DNA from: DAISJI01 sp964559835
Lineage (GTDB): Bacteria; Acidobacteriota; Terriglobia; Terriglobales; Acidobacteriaceae
Length of the DNA: 64,000 bases
Reading direction: 5' to 3'
Assembly (NCBI GenBank): GCA_964559835.1
Contig: CAZLJE010000010.1
Location: forward strand, 84,717 to 148,716
This document shows positions 53,646 to 61,574 of this stretch, one piece after another. The translations under genes and the position numbers were made by a program. The notes under the pieces are model-generated. The model ran no database searches. It saw only the letters and a program-made list of their open reading frames with translations, and was not told the DNA's origin. Each line of letters begins with the position of its first letter. Within the stretch, counting starts at the first letter, position 1.

Positions 53646-53680
53646 ACCCACCCTCCGCCAAAAGCGGGCGGAAGGGTGGG
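53646..53680. repeat. CCCACCCT hairpin, copy 2
   Basis: CCCACCCTCCGCC and GGGCGGAAGGGTGGG form a long stem around a loop that again contains AAAAGC. It lies downstream of the minus-strand DHFR-like gene (stop at 53733), in terminator position. Confidence 0.7.
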
Positions 53681-53732
53681 GCAACCGTCATTCAGGTTTT
53701 CGGAAAGCGTGGGCCAGCCCCCACGGTTTCCG

Positions 53733-54287
53733 TCACTGTTTCGAGTAACGAAGCGCGACACATCCTGACTTAAAAGTCTTTGACTCCACAAGTTTTAGTC
53801 GCAATCTGTCCTGCAGGTTTACACCTTCCAGCAACCGTGTCCCTTCTCCCACAATGATTGGCTGAACGACAAAACGATATTCATCAATCAGCCCCAGCTC
53901 CATAAGCTGTGAAGGAATGCTTACCCCGCCGACCAAAATGTCTTTGCCTTGTTCTTGTTTCAGTTTGAGCATCTCCTCGCGAAGGTCCGTGCGGACAATT
54001 CTCGTATTTTGATCTTCCGCGCTGTCCAATGATCGCGAGAAAACAACTTTGTTGCTGGAGTCAAATGCTCGAGCAAATTCTTTGTCGGCTTTTGTCGCAG
54101 ACTGATCTTTTGCGACATCAGGCCAATAAGGAACCATCAATTGATAGGTTTTGCGCCCAAAGACGAGGAGGCCAACCTCTCGCGTGAGCTGAGTAAAATA
54201 TTCAAGTATTTCATCATCAGCAATTACTTTGGTGTGGTCGCAGCAGCCATCCAGGGTGATGTTGATTGCGTAGATCACATTTCTCAT
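53733..54287 (-). CDS. Dihydrofolate reductase-like (RibD C-terminal fold) protein
   Basis: 184 residues from the ATG of MRNVIYAINITLDGC (54287). The fold is that of the DHFR/RibD_C superfamily: start strand with S/T-LDG, VGLLVFGRKTYQLMVPYW, KVVFSRSL, ILVGGVSIPSQLMELGLIDE and VQPIIVGEGTRLLEG. It binds NADPH-type cofactors; the substrate is unknown. These proteins commonly accompany DGPF proteins and ECF42 sigma factors, as here. It lies 10 bases after the DGPF gene and is presumably co-transcribed. Confidence 0.88.
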   Translation of the reverse strand: MRNVIYAINITLDGCCDHTKVIADDEILEYFTQLTREVGLLVFGRKTYQLMVPYWPDVAKDQSATKADKEFARAFDSSNKVVFSRSLDSAEDQNTRIVRTDLREEMLKLKQEQGKDILVGGVSIPSQLMELGLIDEYRFVVQPIIVGEGTRLLEGVNLQDRLRLKLVESKTFKSGCVALRYSKQ

Positions 54288-54297
54288 TTGATCGTCC

Positions 54298-54699
54298 TCA
54301 TCGCGCGGCTGACTTTCGGCGCCGCTGCTCACTTGCCTTCCTCAGTTCGCTCATGTCCCCCACTGGCCGAATCTCGAAAATGCTGCCGTACTTCACGGCC
54401 GGATGCTGCGACATGAGCTGAATGGCATGATTCATGTCCCGGGCCTCAAGGACGAGAATGCCGCCGAGTACTTCCTTGGTTTCCGCATAGGGACCGTCCG
54501 TGGTTGCGACTTTGCCGTTCTTCCAATGCAGGGTCAAGGCGGTTTCCGGAGGCTGAAGCCCTTCTCCACCACCCCAGTGCCCGTTGGCGCGCAGATGGTC
54601 GTCATAGTCAAAGCATGTGTCGAACATCGCGTTACGCTCGTCCTCGGTCATGGCCGCATGTTTTGCAGGCTCGTAATATCCCAAACAGATGTATTTCAT
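54298..54699 (-). CDS. DGPF/YCII-related protein
   Basis: 133 residues. The N-terminus MKYICLGYYEPAKHAAMTED and the namesake motif TDGPYAETKEVLGG, followed by VLEARDMNHAIQLMSQHP and EIRPV, identify a DGPF (YCII-related, ferredoxin-like fold) protein. The family is co-occurring with ECF42 sigma factors and of unknown biochemical role. It is a close paralogue of the protein at 56095 (same length, same ends). A GGAGG-rich ribosome site precedes the ATG. Confidence 0.92.
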   Translation of the reverse strand: MKYICLGYYEPAKHAAMTEDERNAMFDTCFDYDDHLRANGHWGGGEGLQPPETALTLHWKNGKVATTDGPYAETKEVLGGILVLEARDMNHAIQLMSQHPAVKYGSIFEIRPVGDMSELRKASEQRRRKSAAR

Positions 54700-54761
54700 T
54701 GCTCTCCTCCTCGTTGTTCTTCTTCTCTTGGTGGCAGCCAGCAGCAGGCTTGCGCACTGGA

Positions 54762-55100
54762 TCAGCCAAACGGGCGCACCTCGACCGGCGCCCGACAGGC
54801 GAGGGCGGCCTTACGCCCCCACGCCAGCGCCTCGTTCAGGTCAGCGACTTCGAGCACCCAAAAACCGCCGATATGCTCCTTGGTCTCGAGGTACGGCCCG
54901 TCGGTGATGAGCACCTTTCCATCGGGCTGCGCCCGCAGCGACTTCGCGCTGCTTGCCGAGCGCAGGCCGCCAACGAAGATCCTGATTCCGGCAGCCAGCA
55001 TCTCGCGATTGAGCGCGTGTATATCGTCGGAAATCGCTCCGGTTTCGACGGACGGGTCAAAGTCGTCGGGGTGATGAATCGCAACCAAATATTGCGGCAT
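54762..55100 (-). CDS. DGPF/YCII-related protein, shorter type
   Basis: 112 residues, MPQYLVAIHHPDDFDPSVET, with TDGPYLETKEHIGGFWVLEV and a C-terminal VEVRPFG. It belongs to a second DGPF subgroup, more distant from the two 133-residue paralogues. AGGAGA precedes the ATG. It is the first gene behind a TGTCGA-N16-CGAC promoter and heads the run into 54298 and 53733. Confidence 0.92.
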   Translation of the reverse strand: MPQYLVAIHHPDDFDPSVETGAISDDIHALNREMLAAGIRIFVGGLRSASSAKSLRAQPDGKVLITDGPYLETKEHIGGFWVLEVADLNEALAWGRKAALACRAPVEVRPFG

Positions 55101-55165
55101 GTCTTCTCCTGTAAGCGTCTTCGAGCCAGCACCACAGGGTTGCGCGCTGGATCGTTCATCCTATA

Positions 55166-55191
55166 GTCGTCGCGGACGGATAAAATCGACA
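55166..55191 (-). promoter_or_regulatory. ECF42-type promoter upstream of the 54762 DGPF gene
   Basis: On the minus strand TGTCGA (55191-55186), 16 bases, CGAC (55169-55166), then TATAGG. The published ECF42 consensus, as I recall it, is TGTCGA at -35 and CG[AT]C at -10. The same pair with identical spacing occurs at 56586-56561. Confidence 0.75.
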
Positions 55192-55377
55192 GCAGAGGCG
55201 AATTATTTTATTTCGGGAAAATGAGAACTGATGGGACAACGGAGAGGCTTTCCGTTTGTCCCCGATTTTGCCCGGTATCGCGGGTAGTGCCTCAGTTTGG
55301 ATTTCCGCTGAAGCCCCAAAGTGGACCTGACGCGTCGGCTCAGCCCGTCAGCCCCGCCAGTCGGGCGAGTCGTGCGA

Positions 55378-55911
55378 TTAAGCAGGAACGTACGTCAACC
55401 GAATCAGGTCCTCGGCAATTAGATCGCTGGCCAACAGGTGGAGCGGTGGTCGGGGGCCGGCGAAGAATGGCGTGCCGCTACCAAGCACGACGGGGCGAAG
55501 GTAGAGCCGATACTCATCGATAAGACCGGCCTCGGTCAGGCTTTGCGCCAGGACTGGTCCGCCAACGTCAATCTCGCCAGCCAGTTCAGCCTTCAGCCTG
55601 CGTATGACCGTCTCGAAGTCATCCGCGACCAGCGTGGCGTTGGGGCCAACTTTCTTGAGCGAACGCGACACGACCCACTTTCGCTGGCTCCGCCACGCTG
55701 CCGCGAAGTCGCGCTCCTCCGCGTCCCAGTCAGGGAGGTCTTCGTCCCAATAACGCATGACCTCATACAGCCCGCGACCATATATGCAGCCCGTCAGGCC
55801 ACGCACATGCTCGACGAAGTGACGAAAGGCCGAGGGCACAGGCGGCCCCAACTTCATGTGGTCGACGTAGCCATCCAGAGACTGGTTCATTCCAAAGACA
55901 AGTTTCGCCAT
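55378..55911 (-). CDS. Dihydrofolate reductase-like protein
   Basis: 177 residues with the DHFR/RibD_C pattern MAKLVFGMNQSLDGYVDHM, GCIYGRGLYEVMRYWDEDLP, KWVVSRSLKKVGPNATLV, IDVGGPVLAQSLTEAGLIDE and RPVVLGSGTPFFAG. It is the second such reductase in the cluster and shares only the fold with the one at 53733. No consensus ECF42 promoter was found before it, so it may be transcribed separately or from the DGPF gene upstream. Confidence 0.9.
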   Translation of the reverse strand: MAKLVFGMNQSLDGYVDHMKLGPPVPSAFRHFVEHVRGLTGCIYGRGLYEVMRYWDEDLPDWDAEERDFAAAWRSQRKWVVSRSLKKVGPNATLVADDFETVIRRLKAELAGEIDVGGPVLAQSLTEAGLIDEYRLYLRPVVLGSGTPFFAGPRPPLHLLASDLIAEDLIRLTYVPA

Positions 55912-56094
55912 GCTGCAAATCTCCTTCCCAAGTTCTTCAAAATAGCTTGAGCGGACATCGCTTGAGTCGACGTAGCCCGGAGGTGACGTTGGACATTATC
56001 TGCGCGCCGCATTGTCGGTGTGACCAATCACCAGAGGTCCCGAGATTCAAACTGAGACGCTACCAATCTGCGGTACTGATCCTTGGCGCCGCCC

Positions 56095-56496
56095 TCATCG
56101 GGCGGCGGCCTTTCGCCGTCGCTGCTCGCTCGCCTGAATCATTTCATTCATATCGCCAACCGGACGTATCTCCCACGTCGTCCCATACTTCAAGGCCGGA
56201 TGCTGCGACATGAGCTGAATGGCATGATTCATGTCCCGCGCCTCAAGCACGCCAATGCCGCCGAGCTGCTCCTTGGTTTCCACATAGGGGCCGTCGGTCG
56301 TCATGACTTTCCTGTTCTTCCAATACAAGGTCACGGCGGTTTCAGCAGGCTGAAGAGCTTCTCCCATGCCAGCGTGCCCGTTGGCGCGGAGATGGTCGCC
56401 GTACTCAAAGATTTCGTCGAACATTGCGTGTCGCTCATCCTCGGTCATGGCCGCGACTTTTTTCGGATCGTAGTACCCCAAACAAATGTATTTCAT
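56095..56496 (-). CDS. DGPF/YCII-related protein
   Basis: 133 residues, MKYICLGYYDPKKVAAMTED, TDGPYVETKEQLGGIGVLEA, DMNHAIQLMSQHPALKYG. It is clearly a recent paralogue of the protein at 54298, including the Arg-rich C-terminus (SEQRRRKAAAR). It follows a TGTCGA-N16-CGAC promoter at 56561-56586 and lies directly downstream of the ECF sigma gene (stop 56616). Confidence 0.93.
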   Translation of the reverse strand: MKYICLGYYDPKKVAAMTEDERHAMFDEIFEYGDHLRANGHAGMGEALQPAETAVTLYWKNRKVMTTDGPYVETKEQLGGIGVLEARDMNHAIQLMSQHPALKYGTTWEIRPVGDMNEMIQASEQRRRKAAAR

Positions 56497-56560
56497 TGCG
56501 CCTCTCTCCCTATTTGTAGCCAGCAGCGCTCACCTCGCGCGCTGGATTGTTCACCCTATA

Positions 56561-56586
56561 GTCGCCGGGTGTGGAGGAAATCGACA
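56561..56586 (-). promoter_or_regulatory. ECF42-type promoter upstream of the 56095 DGPF gene
   Basis: On the minus strand TGTCGA (56586-56581), 16 bases, CGAC (56564-56561), TATAGG. The transcribed leader then reads GTGAACAATCCAGCGCGC, nearly the same as in the other promoter's leader. It lies 30 bases past the sigma gene's stop. Confidence 0.75.
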
Positions 56587-56615
56587 GCGGCACCAGCTTT
56601 TATTTTCAATTTTTG

Positions 56616-57863
56616 TCATTTCAATTCCCGCAGCCGCCCGGCGAGGAAACGGCGGTCCGGTTCCTGACGTGCGAGGGCGAGCGCCTTCTCATACGAAGCA
56701 CGGGCCTCCGGAATCCGCCCTAATCTGCGACACAGATCCGCACGGGCAGAGTGCGCGAGGTGATAGTTGGCGAGTTCCTCGCGCGCCAGCAAGTTATCGA
56801 CAAGAAGAAGACCCTGCTCCGGACCTTCGCACATGGCAACGGCCACTGCGCGGTTCAGTTCGACAACCGGGGAAGGGTGAATCTGAAGCAGCCGGTCGTA
56901 GAGCAGAGTAATCTCGCGCCAGTCGGTGGATGCGACGGAGGAACTCCCGGCGTGAACGGCCGCAATGGCCGCCTGCAGGGTGTAGGCGCCGAATCGCCGC
57001 GATCGAAGAGCGCTTTCGGTGAGCGAGATGCCTTCGGCGATCTGGTCCCGGTTCCACAACGACCGGTCCTGTTGCTCCAGCAGGATCAAGTCTCCGTCGG
57101 GAGAGGTTCTGGCGGCGCGACGCGACTCGTGCAGCAGCATGAGCCCCAACAGGCCCATCACCTCGGGTTCATGAATCAAGTGAAGCTGGAGCAGGTCGAG
57201 CAGGAGTCTGCCCAGACGGATCGCTTCGCGGCTCAGTTCGGCCCCTGTTGCCTCCGCCGAATAACCCGCGTTGAAGACCAGGTACACAACCTGAAGTACG
57301 GCTCCCAGCCTGGCCGATAATTCCGGCGACACAGGCACCTGGTAAGGAATCGCCTTATCGCGGATGACGGCTTTCGCGCGAACGATGCGTTGCGCAAGCG
57401 TTGCGGGTGTAACCAGAAATGCCCGGGCAATTTCCTCTGTTGTCAGTCCGCAGACTTCGCGCAGCGTGAGCGCAACCTGTCCCTCCGGTGGCAGAGCGGG
57501 ATGGCAGCAGGTGAAGATGAGACGAAGGCGATCGTCCTCGATCTCCTCTTCCGGAGGCGCTTCGTTGATGCGCGCTTCCGTGTGCAGTGCAAGGTCTCTC
57601 TGTGCTCCGTCGAGGCGCGCCCGCCGGCGGATGCCGTCAATGGCCTTGAAGCGTGCGGTCGAAATCAGCCAGGGGCGCGGTTTGTCCGGAATACCAGTCT
57701 GGGGCCAGGACTCCAGAGCGGCGGCGAATGCCTCATGCATGGCCTCTTCGGCAAGATCGAGATCTCCGAGGAGGCGGACGAGCGTCGCCAGAACCCGGCC
57801 CGATTCCGACCGGTAAAGAGTCTCAATGGTCCTGCTGAGTTGTTCGGGCACAGGCTGCGGCAT
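56616..57863 (-). CDS. ECF42-type RNA polymerase sigma factor
   Basis: 415 residues, twice a normal ECF sigma. Region 2 (about 10-75: YRSESGRVLATLVRLLGDLD, WLISTARFKAIDGIRRR) and region 4 (about 125-175: ALTLREVCGLTTEEIARAFL, ATLAQRIVRAKAVIRD) are followed by a 230-residue helical, TPR-like C-terminal domain (VYLVFNAGYSA, YDRLLQIHPSPVVELNRAVA, ARASYEKALALARQEPDRRF). This extension and DGPF neighbours define group ECF42, in which no anti-sigma factor is known and the C-terminal domain is needed for activity. Two matching promoters in the cluster support a local regulon. Confidence 0.95.
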   Translation of the reverse strand: MPQPVPEQLSRTIETLYRSESGRVLATLVRLLGDLDLAEEAMHEAFAAALESWPQTGIPDKPRPWLISTARFKAIDGIRRRARLDGAQRDLALHTEARINEAPPEEEIEDDRLRLIFTCCHPALPPEGQVALTLREVCGLTTEEIARAFLVTPATLAQRIVRAKAVIRDKAIPYQVPVSPELSARLGAVLQVVYLVFNAGYSAEATGAELSREAIRLGRLLLDLLQLHLIHEPEVMGLLGLMLLHESRRAARTSPDGDLILLEQQDRSLWNRDQIAEGISLTESALRSRRFGAYTLQAAIAAVHAGSSSVASTDWREITLLYDRLLQIHPSPVVELNRAVAVAMCEGPEQGLLLVDNLLAREELANYHLAHSARADLCRRLGRIPEARASYEKALALARQEPDRRFLAGRLRELK

Positions 57864-57936
57864 CTACGCCAAACTAGCAAACCGAGTGGCCCGGCACAAC
57901 TGCGCTCGGGCTTCCCCTAGTACCGCGTCAAGACAC

Positions 57937-58008
57937 GTCGATGACCGGCGAGACGCCGGTGCTACCTGTGGTGTCGATGACCGGCGAGACGCCGGTGCTA
58001 CTTGTAGT
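57937..58008. repeat. 36-base direct repeat with internal hairpin, two copies
   Basis: Two tandem copies of a 36-base unit (GTCGATGACCGGCGAGACGC then CGGTGCTAC...) differ at three positions. Each contains ACCGGCG-aga-CGCCGGT, a seven-pair hairpin. Copy 2 overlaps the 3' end of the minus-strand aminotransferase and supplies its TAG stop. Confidence 0.85.
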
Positions 58009-59209
58009 GTTCTCTCAAGTATTCCGCCATGCCGGCGTAGGCTTTGGCCAACGTTTGCTCGTCGGGGAGGAAGACGATGCGGAAGTGTTTCGTGCCGGGC
58101 TTCTGGCCGAAGCCGCTGCCATGGACTACGAGCACCTGCTTCTCGATGAGCACGCCCTTCACGAAGTCGAGGTCGTCGCCCGGAATGTCGAGCTTGGGGA
58201 AGGCGTAGAACGTGCCCTTGGGCGCGACGCAGCTGACGCGCGGCGTCGAGTTGGCCCACTGGACGGTGAGGTCGCGGCGGCGGCGCAGCTTCGCGTTCAT
58301 CTCCGGGATATGCGTCTGCGGGCCTTCCAGCGCGGGCTTGATCGCGTACTGCATCGGAGCGTTGCAGCACAGGCGGGCGCGCAGCAGCTTGTGGACGCCT
58401 TCGACGTACGGGCCGATGACTTCCTTCGGGCCGCTGGCGATGCCCCATCCGACACGCCATCCGGGAGCGAGATACGGCTTCGACAATCCGCTGAAGGTGA
58501 TGACCGGAACGTCGGGCGCGAGTGACGCCAGCGAGATGTGATGGCAGTCGTCGTCGAGGATGAGCTTGTCGTAGATCTCGTCGGCGAGGATCAGCAGGTT
58601 GTGGCGGCGCGCCAGGTCGGCGATCGCTTCCAGCGTCTTGCGCGAGCAGACGGCGCCGGTCGGGTTATTCGGATTGATGACGACGATGCCGCGCGTCTTC
58701 GGATTGATCTTCGATTCCATCTCCTCGACGTTCGGCTGCCAGTCGTTGTCCTCGTCGAGGTAGTAGGGGTTGATCGGGCTCTCGATCTTGGCCAGCACGG
58801 CCGAATAAAGAGGATATTCGGGCGCCGGAGTAAGAACGTTCTCGCCGGGATTGCACAGCGAGGTCAGGCAGAGTTCCACGGCTTCGCTCACGCCCGCGGT
58901 GACGAAGACGCTCTGGACGTTGCGGATGCCGTTACGCTCGGCCTCGCCGGCGATCGCGGTGATCGCCTCGGGCACGCCCAGCGACGCGGCGTAGCCGTTG
59001 TGGCCGTCGCGCATCGCTTTGTATGCTGCGTCCATCATGTGCGGCGGCGTGGCGAAGTCGAACTTCAGCGGGTCGCCGATGTTCAGCGGCAGGATCTTCT
59101 TGCCGGATTTGGCAACTTCATCCGCCAGGACGGCGAGATCGCGGATGGCATAACGCACTTCGTCGAGGCGCGAGGCAGGGGCGATGGCATGGTATTCGGT
59201 GATGGGCAT
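57998..59209 (-). CDS. PLP-dependent class I/II aminotransferase (AlaA-like)
   Basis: 403 residues, fold type I aminotransferase. Visible signatures: LNIGDPLKFDF near the N-terminus, the cofactor loop region VFVTAGVSEAVELCL, NPNNPTGAVCS, the Asp-Tyr pair in LADEIYDKLIL, and the Schiff-base lysine in TFSGLSKPYLAPGWRVGW. The set is closest to AlaA/YfbQ-type alanine-pyruvate transaminases or related enzymes. The C-terminal few residues (EHYK) and the stop lie within the 36-base repeat. Cytoplasmic amino-acid metabolism. Confidence 0.92.
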   Translation of the reverse strand: MPITEYHAIAPASRLDEVRYAIRDLAVLADEVAKSGKKILPLNIGDPLKFDFATPPHMMDAAYKAMRDGHNGYAASLGVPEAITAIAGEAERNGIRNVQSVFVTAGVSEAVELCLTSLCNPGENVLTPAPEYPLYSAVLAKIESPINPYYLDEDNDWQPNVEEMESKINPKTRGIVVINPNNPTGAVCSRKTLEAIADLARRHNLLILADEIYDKLILDDDCHHISLASLAPDVPVITFSGLSKPYLAPGWRVGWGIASGPKEVIGPYVEGVHKLLRARLCCNAPMQYAIKPALEGPQTHIPEMNAKLRRRRDLTVQWANSTPRVSCVAPKGTFYAFPKLDIPGDDLDFVKGVLIEKQVLVVHGSGFGQKPGTKHFRIVFLPDEQTLAKAYAGMAEYLREHYK

Positions 59210-59289
59210 GGGTCAGCTCTTAGCTCTTGGCGAAACAGATATTTTCGCATAGCCGGCCAAGTTTGCTGTGTGATGCAGAGCACAGCGAA

Positions 59290-59371
59290 TCGTATTCCGT
59301 ATTCAGTATTCCGTATGGCGCGGCAACTGGACGCACTCGCCGGAATACGAAATACGGAATACGGAATACGT
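59290..59371. repeat. GTATTCC heptamer hairpin, copy 3
   Basis: The left arm has words GTATTCC, GTATTCA, GTATTCC, GTATGGC; the right arm GGAATAC, GAAATAC, GGAATAC, GGAATAC. The loop is about 22 bases. It lies between the divergent aminotransferase and DinB-like genes. Confidence 0.9.
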
Positions 59372-59444
59372 CTTTTAGCAAACATTAATGTGTCCACCTG
59401 TCGAATTCGCGCATCTCGTTCGTCGTCACATTCAGGAGGAAGTC

Positions 59445-59942
59445 ATGGCAATCGCGCAATCTCTGCTACCGGAGTTCGACCAGGAAATGGCCAACACACG
59501 CAAGACGCTGGAACGCGTCCCGGACGACAAGTGGGATTACAAGCCGCACGCGAAGTCGGGCACGATGGGCTGGTACGCAGGACACCTGGCGAACCTGCCT
59601 TCCTGGCCGATTTTCACGATCGGGCATGACGAGCTTGATTTGGCACAGCCTTTCGACATGCCGTCGACGAAAAACCGGCAGGAAGTGCTGGCGGTGTTCG
59701 ACAACAACGTGGCGGAGGCGCGCAAGGCGATCGAAGGCGCAAGCGACCAGGAACTGATGAAGCCGTGGTCGCTGAAAAAAGGCGGCCAGACGCTGATGAC
59801 GTTGCCGAAGGTCGCCGTGCTCCGCGGGTTCGTAATGAACCACATCATCCATCATCGCGGACAGCTCACCGTTTACCTGCGGCTGAACGATATTCCAGTA
59901 CCAGCGCTGTACGGGCCGAGCGGGGACGAGGGCAGTTTCTGA
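59445..59942 (+). CDS. DinB-family protein
   Basis: 165 residues from the ATG at 59445, with AGGAGG eight bases upstream. Four-helix bundle of the DinB/YfiT type: MAIAQSLLPEFDQEMANTRK, YKPHAKSGTMGWYAGHLANL with the first metal His candidates, and VMNHIIHHRGQLTVYLRLND with the H-x-x-x-HH pair. Members bind a metal and act as thiol-dependent transferases or remain uncharacterised. It stands alone, divergent from the aminotransferase across heptamer hairpin 3. Confidence 0.92.
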   Translation: MAIAQSLLPEFDQEMANTRKTLERVPDDKWDYKPHAKSGTMGWYAGHLANLPSWPIFTIGHDELDLAQPFDMPSTKNRQEVLAVFDNNVAEARKAIEGASDQELMKPWSLKKGGQTLMTLPKVAVLRGFVMNHIIHHRGQLTVYLRLNDIPVPALYGPSGDEGSF

Positions 59943-59943
59943 A

Positions 59944-60002
59944 AATGGCGCATGGCACATGGCCCATGGCGCATGCGAAACCAAGAGCCATGCGCCATGA
60001 GC
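59944..60002. repeat. CATGGCGC word repeat with inverted arm
   Basis: Left: ATGGCGCATGGCACATGGCC CATGGCGCATG. Right: AGCCATGCGCCATGAGCC. The words are six to eight bases long, and the right arm is the reverse complement of the left words. It lies between convergent genes (DinB-like and aldehyde dehydrogenase), where a bidirectional terminator is expected. Confidence 0.8.
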
Positions 60003-60006
60003 CGAT

Positions 60007-61536
60007 TTATTCCCCGCGATCGATCTGGGCGCGCTGCAGCTTGTCGCTGTAGTCGATGTAGACCGACTTCCACTCGGTGTAGAAGTCGATAGAGCCGATG
60101 CCGCCTTCGCGATGGCCGTTGCCGGTGGCTTTGGTTCCGCCGAACGGCAGATGGACCTCGGCGCCGATCGTGGGCGCGTTGATGTAGGTGATGCCGGCAT
60201 ACAGGTCGCGCGTGGCGGTAAATGCGCGGTTCACGTCTCTGGTGTAGATCGCCGAGGAGAGGCCGTAAGGAGTGTCATTGGCAATGGCGATTGCATCTTC
60301 GAGGCCCTCGCACGGGATGACGGCAACTACCGGCCCGAAGATCTCTTCCTGGGCGATGCGCATCTTGGGATCGACATCGGCAAAGACGGTCGGCTCGACG
60401 AACCAGCCGTACTTGTAGTCGCCCTTATCGAGGCGATGTCCGCCGCAGACGAGGCGCGCGCCTTCGCTCTGGCCGATCTCGATGTAGCGCAAGTCTTGCA
60501 GCATCTGCGCTTCGTTGATCGCCGGACCCATGTCGGTGGTCTCGTCGAGACCGTTGCCGACGCGCAGTTTCCTGGCGCGCGCGGCGAGTTCTTCGACGAA
60601 GCGGTGATAAACGCCCTTCTGCACGATCATGCGGCTGGCCGCGGTGCAGCGCTGTCCGGTGGTGCCGAAGGCCGCCCAGAGCGCGCCATCGAGCGCGAGT
60701 TCGAGGTTGGCGTCGTCGAGGATGATCATCGGGTTCTTGCCGCCCAACTCGAGCGAGCAGCGCTTGAACGTTTGGGCGCATGACGCGCCGATGATGCGTC
60801 CGACCTCGCTCGACCCGGTGAACGAGACGCCGCGGACGTCCGGATGCTCGGTCAGCGGCGCGCCGGCTTCCGGTCCGAATCCGGTAACGACGTTCACGAC
60901 ACCGCGCGGCACTCCGGCTTCGGCGAGCGCCTGCACGAAGTTGTAGGTCGAGAGCGGCGTGTCTTCCGCCGGCTTGATAACCGCCGTGTTACCGCAGACC
61001 AGCGCGGGAAACAGTTTCCACGAAGGGATAGCCATCGGGAAATTCCAGGGCGTGATCATGCCGATGAGGCCGATGGGCTGGCGCACGGCCATGGCGAACT
61101 TGTTCGGCAACTCCGATGGGGTCGTTACGCCGAACATGCGGCGGCCCTCGGCGGACATGTAGTAGCCGGTGTCGACGGCTTCCTGCACGTCGCCGCGAGT
61201 TTCTTTCAGTACCTTGCCCATCTCGCGCGTCATGTCGCGGGCGAACTGTTCCTTGCGCTCGAAGAGAATGCGCGAGGCGTCGTACAGCATCTCGGCGCGG
61301 CGCGGGGCGGGGAAGAGCCGCCACTTTTCGAAGGCGCGGGTAGCGGCTTCGACAGCAGCGTCGACGTCCTGCTTGGTCGAGCGCTGGAAGATACCAACGA
61401 CGTCGCGCGTGTCGGCGGGATTCAGGTCCTCGAAGGTGTCGCCCGACGAGGCTTCCACCCATTCGCCATCAATAAAATTGCCGTAGATCTTGCCCGGTCC
61501 GGGCGCGGAATAATCCTCGATCGGTTGCGTTGCCAT
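60007..61536 (-). CDS. Aldehyde dehydrogenase (semialdehyde dehydrogenase type)
   Basis: 509 residues, complete. NAD(P) aldehyde dehydrogenase signatures: TPWNFPMAIPSWKLFPAL, the cofactor loop GFGPEAGAPL, SFTGSSEVGR, catalytic Glu in LELGGKNPMI and catalytic Cys in GQRCTAASR. The substrate loop and the C-terminus (GHREGGIGSIDFYTEWKSVY) resemble aminoadipate- or other semialdehyde dehydrogenases, but the exact substrate is not decidable. A close paralogue begins 1.8 kb further on (63347). With the nearby aminotransferase it may take part in amino-acid catabolism. Confidence 0.93.
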   Translation of the reverse strand: MATQPIEDYSAPGPGKIYGNFIDGEWVEASSGDTFEDLNPADTRDVVGIFQRSTKQDVDAAVEAATRAFEKWRLFPAPRRAEMLYDASRILFERKEQFARDMTREMGKVLKETRGDVQEAVDTGYYMSAEGRRMFGVTTPSELPNKFAMAVRQPIGLIGMITPWNFPMAIPSWKLFPALVCGNTAVIKPAEDTPLSTYNFVQALAEAGVPRGVVNVVTGFGPEAGAPLTEHPDVRGVSFTGSSEVGRIIGASCAQTFKRCSLELGGKNPMIILDDANLELALDGALWAAFGTTGQRCTAASRMIVQKGVYHRFVEELAARARKLRVGNGLDETTDMGPAINEAQMLQDLRYIEIGQSEGARLVCGGHRLDKGDYKYGWFVEPTVFADVDPKMRIAQEEIFGPVVAVIPCEGLEDAIAIANDTPYGLSSAIYTRDVNRAFTATRDLYAGITYINAPTIGAEVHLPFGGTKATGNGHREGGIGSIDFYTEWKSVYIDYSDKLQRAQIDRGE

Positions 61537-61574
61537 CTCGCCTCCCCCACGGAGTTAAAACTCTATCCTAACAA

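Larger units (their letters stand above)
53104..53732. other. Repeat-rich intergenic region
   Basis: About 630 bases without a recognised gene. It contains two CCCACCCT hairpins (listed), a patch of CCAGGTAA/ACCTGG words near 53297-53345, and GGTGATC words at 53587-53607. The plus frames here have no coding character. Confidence 0.55.
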
